Shown here: positions 37,686 through 46,335 of the stretch, piece by piece | How the letters are laid out: every line of letters starts with the position of its first letter | Position numbering within the stretch: position 1 is the first letter of the stretch | NCBI RefSeq assembly: GCF_003122485.1 | Contig: NZ_JRFU01000009.1 | Coordinates: 33,719 to 97,718, forward strand | DNA length: 64,000 nt | From: Eubacterium ramulus | Lineage (GTDB): Bacteria > Bacillota > Clostridia > Lachnospirales > Lachnospiraceae | Direction: 5' to 3' | Position numbers and translations under genes: made by a program | The notes under the pieces: generated by a model | What the model saw: only the letters and a program-made list of their open reading frames with translations | What the model was told of the DNA's origin: nothing | The model's database searches: none

Positions 37686-38521
37686 TGGAAAAAGGACATA
37701 AAACAAATAAAGTTTTAACGGTACTTCTGATCATCGGAACGATAACAGTATTTTTTCCGTTGTATATGGCAGTAATCATTGCTTTTAAGAAACCAAGTGA
37801 GATGACAAATGATGTAGCTGGGGCACTGGCACTGCCGAAAAACTGGAGTTTTTCCAATTTTACAGAAGCAATGCAGGTGACAGATTTCTGGCATTCTCTT
37901 GGAAACAGTTTACTTATTACGCTTGTGACAATAGTATTGGCAATTTTGATCCATTCGATTGCCGGATATGTGATCGGACGTGGTATGCGCAGGATCAAAG
38001 GATTTAAATTTATTTATTTTTATATTGTCAGTGGTATGTTTGTACCATTTTCAATTCTGATGATGCCGCTGGTAAAGCAGACTGCGCAGATGGGAATCGG
38101 AAACCGCTTTGGTGTTATCCTGCTGTATCTGGTATTTTATATGCCAATGAATGTGCTTCTATACAGCGGATATCTGAAAAATATTCCGGAAGCACTGGAA
38201 GAAGCGGCAAATATTGACGGAGCCAATGCCTGGACAACGTACTGGCGAATCATTTTTCCGATGATGAAGCCGATGCATGCTACAGTTGCAATCCTGACCG
38301 CACTTGGTACCTGGAATGATGTAATGACCCCACTGGTCATCATGTCCGGAACAGGTCAGAATACGTTGCCGCTGGCGCAGTTAAATTTCCAGAGCCAGTT
38401 TGGAACCAATTATAACCTTGCTTTTGCTTCATACATTCTGGCTTTGATCCCGATTTTGATTTTCTATGTCATTTGTCAGAAACAGATATTAAATGGTGTG
38501 GCAAACGGTGCGGTAAAATAG
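37685..38521 (+). CDS. ABC transporter permease, MsmG type
   Basis: This second CUT1 permease has 278 residues, six helices and the EAA loop EEAANIDGANAWTTYWRIIFPMMKP. It begins on the last base of the preceding stop codon (TAATG). No ABC ATPase gene follows. As in Streptococcus and R. gnavus raffinose systems, a shared MsmK-type ATPase encoded elsewhere probably energises the transporter. Confidence 0.92.
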   Translation: MEKGHKTNKVLTVLLIIGTITVFFPLYMAVIIAFKKPSEMTNDVAGALALPKNWSFSNFTEAMQVTDFWHSLGNSLLITLVTIVLAILIHSIAGYVIGRGMRRIKGFKFIYFYIVSGMFVPFSILMMPLVKQTAQMGIGNRFGVILLYLVFYMPMNVLLYSGYLKNIPEALEEAANIDGANAWTTYWRIIFPMMKPMHATVAILTALGTWNDVMTPLVIMSGTGQNTLPLAQLNFQSQFGTNYNLAFASYILALIPILIFYVICQKQILNGVANGAVK

Positions 38522-38620
38522 TATAATAAAAAGCAAGCAAGATTCAGATTCAGTGAATTATAAGTTCTGTGTAAATGACTGACAAATAGAAAAAGCGTGA
38601 ATAATGAGGAGGAATCGTGA

Positions 38621-41422
38621 ATGGCAATTATTTTTGATGCAAACCGAAAAATATTTACAATTCATACAAAACATACAACTTATCAGATGCAAGCGGATGC
38701 AAAAGGTTATCTGTTGCACTTATATTATGGAGTGCGGGTAAAAGGAACGATGGATTACCTGTTATGCTATGCGGATCATGGTTTCTCCGGAAATCCGTAT
38801 GCAGCAGGTATGGACCGTACTTATTCTCTGGATGCACTGCCACAGGAATATCCGTCACTTGGAACCGGTGACTGTCGTAACATTGCGTTGAATATTACGA
38901 GTGCAGTCGGAACAGAGTGCTGTGATCCAATTTTTAACAGTTATACGATTACAAAAGGAAAATATAGCCTGCAGGGACTTCCGGCTGTTTGGGCGGCCGA
39001 TGACGAAGCTGAAACGCTGGAAATCGTGTTAAAAGATGATCTGACACAGGTAGAAATACATTTGCTTTACGGTGTACTGGAAGATGCGGATATCATTACC
39101 AGAAGTGTAGTGATCAAAAATACAGGAACAGAAACGATTACCGTGAAAAAAGCATTGTCTGCATGCCTTGATTTTGTACAGGGAGACTACGATGCAATCA
39201 GTTTTTATGGCAGACATGCCATGGAACGTAATCTGGAACGTGTTCCTGTGGGACATGGAACGTATCGGATTGGCAGTCGCCGTGGCAGTTCCAGTCATCA
39301 GTATAATCCTGGTGTGATCCTTGCAGATCGTACAGCAACGGAAGAAGCCGGAAATTGCTACGGAATGCTTTTTATGTACAGTGGGAATTTTGTCTGCGAG
39401 GCCGAGCGTGATCAGTTTAACCAGACACGTTTCCAGATGGGACTGGGCGATGAACTGTTTGCTTATCCTGTGGCAGCAGGTGCAGAATTTACGACTCCGG
39501 AAGTGATCATGACATATTCGGATCAGGGATTTGCAAAACTGTCCCGTCAGTATCATAACTGCATTTTAAATCATGTATGCAAGGGCAGACAGGTACATAC
39601 AAATCGCCCAATCCTGATCAACAGCTGGGAAGCCGCCTACTTTGATTTTGATGGTGATACGATCGTGGATCTGGCAAAGCAGGCAGCAGAACTTGGCATT
39701 GATATGGTTGTCATGGATGACGGCTGGTTTGGTAAACGAAATGACGATAATTCTTCTCTGGGTGACTGGTTTGTCAATGAAAAAAAATTAAGTGGTACGT
39801 TAGGACAGCTGATTGAACGTGTCAATGCGCAGGGCGTGAAATTTGGTATCTGGATCGAGCCTGAGATGGTAAATGAAGACAGTGATCTGTACCGGGAGCA
39901 TCCGGACTGGGCATTGACGATTCCGGGACGGATGCCGATCCGCTCCAGAAATCAGTTATTACTTGATTTTTCCAGAAAAGAAGTGCGGGAAGAAATTTTA
40001 AAACGCATCTGTGCAATTCTGGATCAGGGAAATATCGAATATATCAAGTGGGATATGAACCGCAGTATGTCCGATGTGTATGCCGGAAATGTGCCATATG
40101 ATTATGTGCTTGGATTATATGATTTCCTGGAAAAACTGACGAGCCGTTATCCGGAGATTCTGATTGAAGGCTGCAGTGGCGGTGGCGGACGTTTTGACGC
40201 TGGTATGATGTATTACACACCACAGATCTGGTGCAGTGACAATACCGATGCTATCAATCGAACACGCATCCAATATGGTACTTCTTTCTTCTATCCAACC
40301 GCAGTAGTTGGCTCCCATGTGTCTGCGGTACCGAATCATCAGACCGGCAGAATCACAAGTCTGAATACCAGAGGTGTGGTAGCTATGGCAGGTACTTTCG
40401 GATATGAAATGAATCCTGCTTTACTCAGCAGTGAAGAAAAGGAGGAAATCCGTACACAGCTTGCAACTTATCGCAGACATCAGGAACTGATCCGTGAGGG
40501 TGATTATTATCGCCTGTCTGATCCCTTTAAAGAGGATGTGGCTGCTTGGATGAGTGTTGCAAAGGACCAGTCACAGGCATTGGTCAGCGTTGTTCGTCTG
40601 TCTGCAGAGGGCAATCCGTTTGGAACCTATGTGAAATTAAAAGGACTGGATGCGGAATGTTTTTATCTGGAAGAAACCACCGGAAAGGTATACAGTGGCA
40701 TGGCATTAATGCAGGCAGGTATTTTACTTCCAATGGCGGTAATCGAATATGAAGCATATCAGTTCTCTTTCAAAAAAATGCAGGAGGCGGCTGCGTTGTA
40801 TGACCTTCTGCGGGAAAAAATCGGAGCAGAACAACGGAAAGTGATCAGTATTTTTGGCGGTTCCGGTTCCGGAAAGACGACCATGGCAGAAATTTTGCAG
40901 CAGCAGTTTCTGGCAGACGGCATTGGTTGTTTTATTGTGCATGGGGATGATTATCCGCACAGAATCCCAAAATGTAACGATCAGGAGCGGGAGCTGATTT
41001 ATCAGAAATCCGGAGAAACAGGACTTAATGCGTACCTTGGAACTCCACAGGAAATTGAATACGACCGGATCAATCAGGTGCTTGCAAAGTTTCATGTCGG
41101 TGATACAGAGATTGAACTGAAAAAAATGGGCAGGGAAGATGATGAAATCTGGTATGAACAGACGGATCTGACCGGTGTACAGGTATTACTTCTGGAATGG
41201 ACGCATGGTGGGAGTGAGTATCTGAACGGTGTTGATGTTTCTGTCTATCTTGACAGCACGCCGGAGGAGACAAAGGCGCGCAGAATCCGGCGTGGACGGG
41301 ATGAAAATGCAGCCAGTGCCTTTATTCAACTGGTCTTATCTCTGGAAGCGCAAAAATTAGAGCAGCAGGCAAAACAGGCAGACCTTATTGTGGGAAAGGA
41401 TGGTCGTGTGTATGAATCTTAA
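38621..41422 (+). CDS. agaSK: Bifunctional alpha-galactosidase/sucrose kinase AgaSK
   Basis: The 933-residue protein fuses a GH36 alpha-galactosidase (residues 1 to about 725) to a P-loop kinase. The galactosidase has the nucleophile D478 in KWDMNRS and the acid/base D540 in CSDNTDAI, plus GCSGGGGRFDAGMMYY. The kinase begins with Walker A GGSGSGKT at 746-753. In R. gnavus the characterised homologue releases galactose from raffinose or melibiose and phosphorylates the freed sucrose at C6 of glucose. A good gaggagga precedes the start. The kinase end overlaps the next gene by 11 bases. Confidence 0.95.
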   Translation: MAIIFDANRKIFTIHTKHTTYQMQADAKGYLLHLYYGVRVKGTMDYLLCYADHGFSGNPYAAGMDRTYSLDALPQEYPSLGTGDCRNIALNITSAVGTECCDPIFNSYTITKGKYSLQGLPAVWAADDEAETLEIVLKDDLTQVEIHLLYGVLEDADIITRSVVIKNTGTETITVKKALSACLDFVQGDYDAISFYGRHAMERNLERVPVGHGTYRIGSRRGSSSHQYNPGVILADRTATEEAGNCYGMLFMYSGNFVCEAERDQFNQTRFQMGLGDELFAYPVAAGAEFTTPEVIMTYSDQGFAKLSRQYHNCILNHVCKGRQVHTNRPILINSWEAAYFDFDGDTIVDLAKQAAELGIDMVVMDDGWFGKRNDDNSSLGDWFVNEKKLSGTLGQLIERVNAQGVKFGIWIEPEMVNEDSDLYREHPDWALTIPGRMPIRSRNQLLLDFSRKEVREEILKRICAILDQGNIEYIKWDMNRSMSDVYAGNVPYDYVLGLYDFLEKLTSRYPEILIEGCSGGGGRFDAGMMYYTPQIWCSDNTDAINRTRIQYGTSFFYPTAVVGSHVSAVPNHQTGRITSLNTRGVVAMAGTFGYEMNPALLSSEEKEEIRTQLATYRRHQELIREGDYYRLSDPFKEDVAAWMSVAKDQSQALVSVVRLSAEGNPFGTYVKLKGLDAECFYLEETTGKVYSGMALMQAGILLPMAVIEYEAYQFSFKKMQEAAALYDLLREKIGAEQRKVISIFGGSGSGKTTMAEILQQQFLADGIGCFIVHGDDYPHRIPKCNDQERELIYQKSGETGLNAYLGTPQEIEYDRINQVLAKFHVGDTEIELKKMGREDDEIWYEQTDLTGVQVLLLEWTHGGSEYLNGVDVSVYLDSTPEETKARRIRRGRDENAASAFIQLVLSLEAQKLEQQAKQADLIVGKDGRVYES

Positions 41423-42881
41423 ACCGATGCTGAATGCTTATCCTGACAGTTTAGGCGGAACGCTGGGAGATATTGTAACACTGCTGGGACGGAAGGAACT
41501 GAAAGAGTTATTTGGATCTTTTTACATTTTGCCAAGCCTGTATCATTCAGATTTAGATCGTGGATTTTCTGTCATTGATTATGATATCAATGAGGAACTG
41601 GCCACACAGGATGACCTGAAACGGTTAAAACAGCTTGGTATTGATCTGAAACTTGATTTTATCCTGAATCATGCATCTGCACAGTCTCCACAGTTCAAAG
41701 ACCTGGTAGAAAAAGGAAATGCGTCAGAGTATAAGAATTTTTTTATTGACTGGAATGCGTTCTGGGAAGGGTATGGATCTATGACGGAGGACGGGTATAT
41801 TCAGCCGGATGAAATATACATCAAAGACATGTTTTTCCGTAAACCGGGACTTCCAATCCTGATGGTACGGTTTCCTGATGGTACGAAACGTCCGTATTGG
41901 AATACATTTTATCAGGAGGAGCACTATCCACAGTATCTGGGACAGATGGATCTGAATATCCAGTCACCGAAGGTATGGGCGTTTTATCGGGAAACACTTG
42001 CCAAAATTGCGTCCTATGGAGCAGGTATTGTGCGTTTGGATGCTTTTGCCTATGCGCCAAAGGCTCCGGGAAGGAAAAATTTTCTGAATGAGCCGGAGAC
42101 ATGGGAGCTGCTGGAGCAGATCAGAATGTATGCTGAACCGTATGATCTGGCACTGCTTCCGGAGATTCATGCTGCATATGAGGAACATATTTATCAGACG
42201 ATAGCAGAAAAAGGATATATGACCTATGATTTCTTTTTACCGGGACTGATAATTGATGCCATTGAAAACAAACGCAGCAGGTATCTGGCAGAATGGGCGC
42301 AGGAACTGATTGACAAAAAGATCCAAACGGTAAACATGCTAGGCTGTCACGATGGTATTCCGATGCTGGATCTGCAAGGACTTCTTCCGGAAGAAGATAT
42401 TCAGAAACTGATCACGCTGATCGTAGACCGTGGGGGCATGGTGAAAAACCTGCATGGTCAGAAACATGTGTACTATCAGGTAAATGCCACTTATTTCAGT
42501 GCACTTGGAGAATCAGAACGAAAACTTCTGTTAGCACGGGCAATTCAGCTGTTTATGCCGGGAAAACCGCAGATCTGGTATCTGGATCTGTTTGCCGGAA
42601 AAAATGATCATGAGGCCGTAAAACGGGCTGGCGAAGGCGGACATAAGGAGATTAACCGTACGAATTTGACAGGCGTACAGATTGAACAGGCGCTTCAGAC
42701 AGAGGTTGTACAAAAACAGTTAGAGTTGTTGCGGTTCCGCAGTACCTGTAAAGCATTTACGGAAGATGCAGATATTCAAGTTCAGGCAGACAATCAGAAA
42801 TTGATGATTCGCTGGAGTAATCCGGTGACAGACGCACAGTTGGATGTGGATTTTGCAACAGGAAACTACCGGATATCCTGA
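41412..42881 (+). CDS. gtfA: Sucrose phosphorylase (GH13_18)
   Basis: Sucrose phosphorylase splits sucrose with phosphate to glucose-1-phosphate and fructose, saving ATP. The 489 residues show the GH13 motifs: nucleophile D210 in GIVRLDAFAY, acid/base E251 in LLPEIHAAYE, and the transition-state pair in LGCHDGIPMLD. The N-terminus MNLKPMLNAYPDSLGGTLGD matches the family, which fixes the ATG at 41412 inside the agaSK end. With AgaSK the cell can either phosphorylate or phosphorolyse the sucrose made from raffinose. Confidence 0.95.
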   Translation: MNLKPMLNAYPDSLGGTLGDIVTLLGRKELKELFGSFYILPSLYHSDLDRGFSVIDYDINEELATQDDLKRLKQLGIDLKLDFILNHASAQSPQFKDLVEKGNASEYKNFFIDWNAFWEGYGSMTEDGYIQPDEIYIKDMFFRKPGLPILMVRFPDGTKRPYWNTFYQEEHYPQYLGQMDLNIQSPKVWAFYRETLAKIASYGAGIVRLDAFAYAPKAPGRKNFLNEPETWELLEQIRMYAEPYDLALLPEIHAAYEEHIYQTIAEKGYMTYDFFLPGLIIDAIENKRSRYLAEWAQELIDKKIQTVNMLGCHDGIPMLDLQGLLPEEDIQKLITLIVDRGGMVKNLHGQKHVYYQVNATYFSALGESERKLLLARAIQLFMPGKPQIWYLDLFAGKNDHEAVKRAGEGGHKEINRTNLTGVQIEQALQTEVVQKQLELLRFRSTCKAFTEDADIQVQADNQKLMIRWSNPVTDAQLDVDFATGNYRIS

Positions 42882-43017
42882 TTTTAGATAGTTTGAACGC
42901 AGAATAAGCAAGTAGCGAAAGCGAATTGCGAATGTCCGCTTTACAGCAGGATATGAGATCAGTCAGTTTGTCATAAGATTTTTCAAATAGTTAAACAAAA
43001 GTAATTATTTAACAGTT

Positions 43018-43050
43018 AGTAGTCGGATAATTAAATTTATCCGACTACTT
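43018..43050 (+). repeat. 33-bp flanking direct repeat, left copy (also a terminator hairpin)
   Basis: A 13-bp perfect stem (agtagtcggataa against ttatccgactact) with a 6-nt loop is followed by gttttttc, so it should terminate gtfA transcription. The same 33 bases recur with one change at 53838-53870 in direct orientation. The gap 42882-43140 holds otherwise only A/T-rich sequence and the flavodoxin promoter (TAAAAT at 43123). Confidence 0.85.
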
Positions 43051-43167
43051 GTTTTTTCGCGTCTGCATTTGCTTGTCGAATTTTGTACCCGAAAAACATT
43101 TTGTAGTTTCCCTAAATTGTGTTAAAATAGTACATAGTGTTTGAGAGAAAGGAATGAGAGAAGTAAA

Positions 43168-43605
43168 ATGAAATCTGTCATCATCTATGCGTCCACGCAT
43201 CATGGAAATACAAAAAAGGTCGTGGAAGCAATTTCAAAAGAATGTGGTGTAGATCTGGTGGATGCAACAAAAGTGCCGGAAAAAGATTTATCCGGTTATG
43301 ATGCCATTGGTTTCGCATCCGGTATCTATGCGTCCAAATTTCATCAGTCTGTACTGAATTTTGCATCCGTCAACCTGCCGGAGGATAAAAAGATTTTTTA
43401 TATCTGCACTTATGGCGCAAAAGGATCTTATAAATCCATTGAAAAGGTAACTGCCGGAAGAAATGCAACATTGCTTGGAACTTTTGGTTGCAAAGGATAT
43501 AATACCTTTGGACCGTTTAAGCTGATCGGCGGAACCGGAAAAGGATGTCCGACAGAGAAAGATCTGCAGGCAGCAGTCGATTTTTATAAAGAGCTGGATA
43601 AATAA
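43168..43605 (+). CDS. Flavodoxin-like protein
   Basis: The 145-residue protein begins KSVIIYASTHHGNTKKVVEAI, the FMN-phosphate loop of flavodoxins (T/S-x-T-G-x-T pattern, here STHHGNT). It continues with GIYASKFHQSV and FYICTYGAKGSYKSIEKV. It resembles the menaquinone-dependent or stand-alone flavodoxin families used in anaerobes for electron transfer. The ATG at 43168 fits the conserved start; an in-frame TTG at 43141 is less likely. Confidence 0.85.
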   Translation: MKSVIIYASTHHGNTKKVVEAISKECGVDLVDATKVPEKDLSGYDAIGFASGIYASKFHQSVLNFASVNLPEDKKIFYICTYGAKGSYKSIEKVTAGRNATLLGTFGCKGYNTFGPFKLIGGTGKGCPTEKDLQAAVDFYKELDK

Positions 43606-43633
43606 TATGAATGACAAATGAGAGGTATCGAAA

Positions 43634-43981
43634 ATGAGTAAATTACTGGAAAAATCATTAGATGAACTGTGTGCAAATACAGTAGAGACTGTAGACCGTA
43701 TTATGGGAAGATACAATGTAGGTCTGGAAGAAGCGTGTTCCGTTGCCGGAATTACTGCCATTGATTACAGTGAGTGGAAAGAAAATGCACCCGAGATCAC
43801 ACCACAGGAAGCAGTCATGGATGAACATGAGCAGGAGCTGAAAGATAAATGGATGGAAAAGATCGTAATGCATAAGATTCCGGATTTGTTAAAACTTGGA
43901 ATTACACTGGAAAATGCGTGTGAATTTGCAAAAATCAGTTTGGTGGAATATGAAGAATATAAAAACAAGCTTACAAACTAA
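43634..43981 (+). CDS. Small protein with internal two-fold repeat, unknown function
   Basis: I do not recognise this 115-residue protein. It contains two copies of a short module: YNVGLEEACSVAGITAIDYSEWK (about 27-49) and LGITLENACEFAKISLVEYEEYK (about 88-110). The spacing G-x-(T/L)-x-E-x-A-C and the closing Y-x-E-(W/Y)-K match in both. The modules look like small helical, possibly helix-turn-helix, units joined by an acidic linker. It follows the flavodoxin by 28 bases and is probably cotranscribed. Confidence 0.75.
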   Translation: MSKLLEKSLDELCANTVETVDRIMGRYNVGLEEACSVAGITAIDYSEWKENAPEITPQEAVMDEHEQELKDKWMEKIVMHKIPDLLKLGITLENACEFAKISLVEYEEYKNKLTN

Positions 43982-44010
43982 AAGCAAACTGGAATAGGAA
44001 AAAGCAGTTT

Positions 44011-44225
44011 TATTTGCCGACGGTGGCGGTCGGTGGTGCATTAAACCATACGTTTTTGCCTACTTATCCGAAAATATCGTGTAGCAGAGCTTCCCGTTCT
44101 TCCATGGCTTCCGGTGGCAGTTCATTAAATTTGTGCACCAGTGTTTTGCACTTCGCCTGGAGTGCCATGTTTTCGTCATCATCTTCCCAAATGTAACCCT
44201 GTTTCATACGTTCTGTTTCTGTCAT
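44011..44225 (-). pseudogene. Truncated maltose/galactoside O-acetyltransferase
   Basis: On the minus strand an ATG at 44223-44225 opens MTETERMKQGYIW, followed by a helical stretch ending EEREALLHDIFG: the N-terminal Mac domain of sugar O-acetyltransferases. The frame is stopped by TAA at 44064-44066 after 53 codons. The same frame then continues with VGKNVWFNAP, the first strand of the left-handed beta-helix, before another stop. The catalytic region is missing, so the gene is dead. Confidence 0.7.
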
Positions 44226-44249
44226 GATACCATTTCTGTTGAAGATAAA

Positions 44250-44428
44250 CTGCTAACGCTGATAGAAAAAATGGAGAATGGATGTAAAAAGACTATGCTT
44301 TACAAATGAATGTATCGCTTCCAACTGTAAAACGGTTATTAACTAGATTACAGCAAGAAAATATAGTTGTACGAGAAGGAAATAATCGGAAAGGAAAATG
44401 GGTTATACAAAAACGTTCGGATAACTAG
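44250..44428 (+). pseudogene. Remnant of a winged-helix C-terminal domain
   Basis: The frame 44306-44428 encodes MNVSLPTVKRLLTRLQQEN, then REGNNRKGKWVI. This pattern is typical of the C-terminal winged helix of AlbA_2/RecG-like ATP-binding regulators. An upstream stretch (EDKLLTLIEKMENG) lies in a different frame. The N-terminal domains are gone. It is too short to be a functional gene. Confidence 0.45.
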
Positions 44429-44475
44429 GAATGAATACTATCCGACGAGAAGCAATTATGGGGAAAAGTTAAACT

Positions 44476-46230
44476 ATGAAAAAGCAGATCAAAGAAATAT
44501 TGAGTATGGTATGGAAATATAACCGAATCTGGGGCGGCATAAAATTACTAAATGCCGTCCTGTTAGCCGTGCTTGTTCCAATCAACACCATACTTTTTCA
44601 GAAAATCATAGACGATATACTGATTTTATTGCGTCATAAGCAGATTACAACGGGAATGTATCTGGAATTTGGATTGTTTGTTGCTGCATTGCTTTTGGAT
44701 GTGATTTTGACAAGTTTTGATAAGTGCATTGAAATTCGGTTTGATATGAAAATGACAGATGGTCTGGAACGGGATATCATACAGAAATATAAAAATCTGG
44801 ATTACAGTTGTTATGAGAAAAGTGCGACTTATGATATTATTTCAAGGATTTCAAAAAATCCGGGAGAAAAATTAAAACTCATTTACTGGAAAATCATTGA
44901 AATCATAAAAATTTTAATTTCATTAGTTGGCTTGGTATTAGTTTTCCGACAGGCATCAAATCTGTTGATTGTTATATTTATACTGTTTTTGATTCCGATG
45001 CTGTATGAAAATTATAAAGCTGGAAGTTTGTGGTATGAATTGTATGCCAAACAGACAATGGATGAGCGAAAAGTTGCCTACTATGAACGGTTGCTTACAA
45101 GCAAAACAAGTCTCATAGAATTAATCATCTATCAGGCAACAGATTATATTAAATCTCTGTGGGAAAAACAGAGTGAAAAGATGTTGAAAGAAAAAGATGC
45201 AACATTACAGAAGGTTGAAAAAGCTTTGTTAAAAAAGAGCTTGTTTGCTACTTTATGGTATATCTGCTGCACAGGGATACTAATTCATAGTGTAATGACA
45301 GGTCATATTTCTGTAGGTTTATTTATTGCATTGTTCAATACAACGTTAAGTATTGTTGGTACCATAACCAGCCTGTTGGAAACATTTGGGGATTTTTCAA
45401 AGGAAATCAAAGAGGTATCCTACATAAGTTCCTTTTTTGAACTGAAAAATACAGAATCACGAACAGGACATATTGATCATCCGATTCATCGTATCCGATT
45501 TGAGCATGTCAGTTTTGCTTATCCAAATTCAGAGAAAGAGGTTTTGCATGATGCAAATTTTGAAATTGATCTGTCGCGCAGTACTGCACTGGTAGGAGAA
45601 AACGGTTCTGGAAAAACAACGATTATTAAATTGTTGTGTGGACTTTATCGTCCAACAAAAGGCCGTATTATGATCGATGATCAGGATTTGAATAAATTGA
45701 GCAGTCAGGAAATTGGAAAATTAATAAAAGTCGTATTTCAGGATTTTTACCAGTATGAATTGACGGTTCGGGAGAACATAGGATTTGGCAATTTAGGTGA
45801 ACTGGATCGTGATGATAAGTTAAATAATGCCTTGGAACTGGTGAATCTGAAAGATGTGAAAGACTTAGGATTAGACAGAAATTTAGGGAAGCTGGAAATG
45901 GACGGCGTTGATCTGTCAAAAGGCCAATGGCAAAGGTTAGCGGTCAGCAGACTTTTCTTGACAGATACAGCGTATGTGATTCTTGATGAGCCAACCGCAT
46001 CCATGGATCCTGTTTCTGAGTACAAAATGTATCAGTTGTTCTGTTCGCTTATGAAATCCAGAGGCAGTTTGATGATTTCTCATCGATTAGCCAGTGCTAA
46101 GATGGCAGATCATATTTTGGTACTGAAACATGGAAATATTATAGAGCAGGGAAACCATGATGATCTGATGAAAAATCAGGGAATATATTATACATTATTC
46201 TGTAAACAGGCAGAGTGGTATACAGCATAG
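44476..46230 (+). CDS. ABC exporter half-transporter 1
   Basis: The 584-residue protein fuses a six-helix type IV membrane domain (about residues 20-330) to an ATPase domain. ATPase motifs are Walker A GENGSGKT, Q-loop VFQDFYQYE, signature DLSKGQWQRLAVSR, and Walker B YVILDEPTASMDP followed by the switch ISHRLASAK. The Q-W pair after LSKG and the aromatic tail EWYTA are seen in exporters linked to peptides. It is followed by a similar gene, so the pair is probably a heterodimer. The substrate is unknown; no precursor peptide or maturation enzyme is adjacent. Confidence 0.88.
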   Translation: MKKQIKEILSMVWKYNRIWGGIKLLNAVLLAVLVPINTILFQKIIDDILILLRHKQITTGMYLEFGLFVAALLLDVILTSFDKCIEIRFDMKMTDGLERDIIQKYKNLDYSCYEKSATYDIISRISKNPGEKLKLIYWKIIEIIKILISLVGLVLVFRQASNLLIVIFILFLIPMLYENYKAGSLWYELYAKQTMDERKVAYYERLLTSKTSLIELIIYQATDYIKSLWEKQSEKMLKEKDATLQKVEKALLKKSLFATLWYICCTGILIHSVMTGHISVGLFIALFNTTLSIVGTITSLLETFGDFSKEIKEVSYISSFFELKNTESRTGHIDHPIHRIRFEHVSFAYPNSEKEVLHDANFEIDLSRSTALVGENGSGKTTIIKLLCGLYRPTKGRIMIDDQDLNKLSSQEIGKLIKVVFQDFYQYELTVRENIGFGNLGELDRDDKLNNALELVNLKDVKDLGLDRNLGKLEMDGVDLSKGQWQRLAVSRLFLTDTAYVILDEPTASMDPVSEYKMYQLFCSLMKSRGSLMISHRLASAKMADHILVLKHGNIIEQGNHDDLMKNQGIYYTLFCKQAEWYTA

Positions 46231-46335
46231 TGCAGAATAGATGATTTTGAGAAAATATTTTAAATTATGCTGATCAGAATTGTGTAGTAAGTTTTGCATA
46301 CATTCAACTTGGAAATATATATGGGGGATAGAAAA

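Noticed and set aside
42882..43017. Possible coding remnant after gtfA
   Set aside because: Short stop-interrupted frames only; no recognisable protein similarity.
44014..44196. Plus-strand 60-codon frame
   Set aside because: The minus strand reads as a clear acetyltransferase N-terminus; the plus frame is its shadow.
46245..46277. 10-codon frame between the two exporter genes
   Set aside because: Too short and without any conserved feature.
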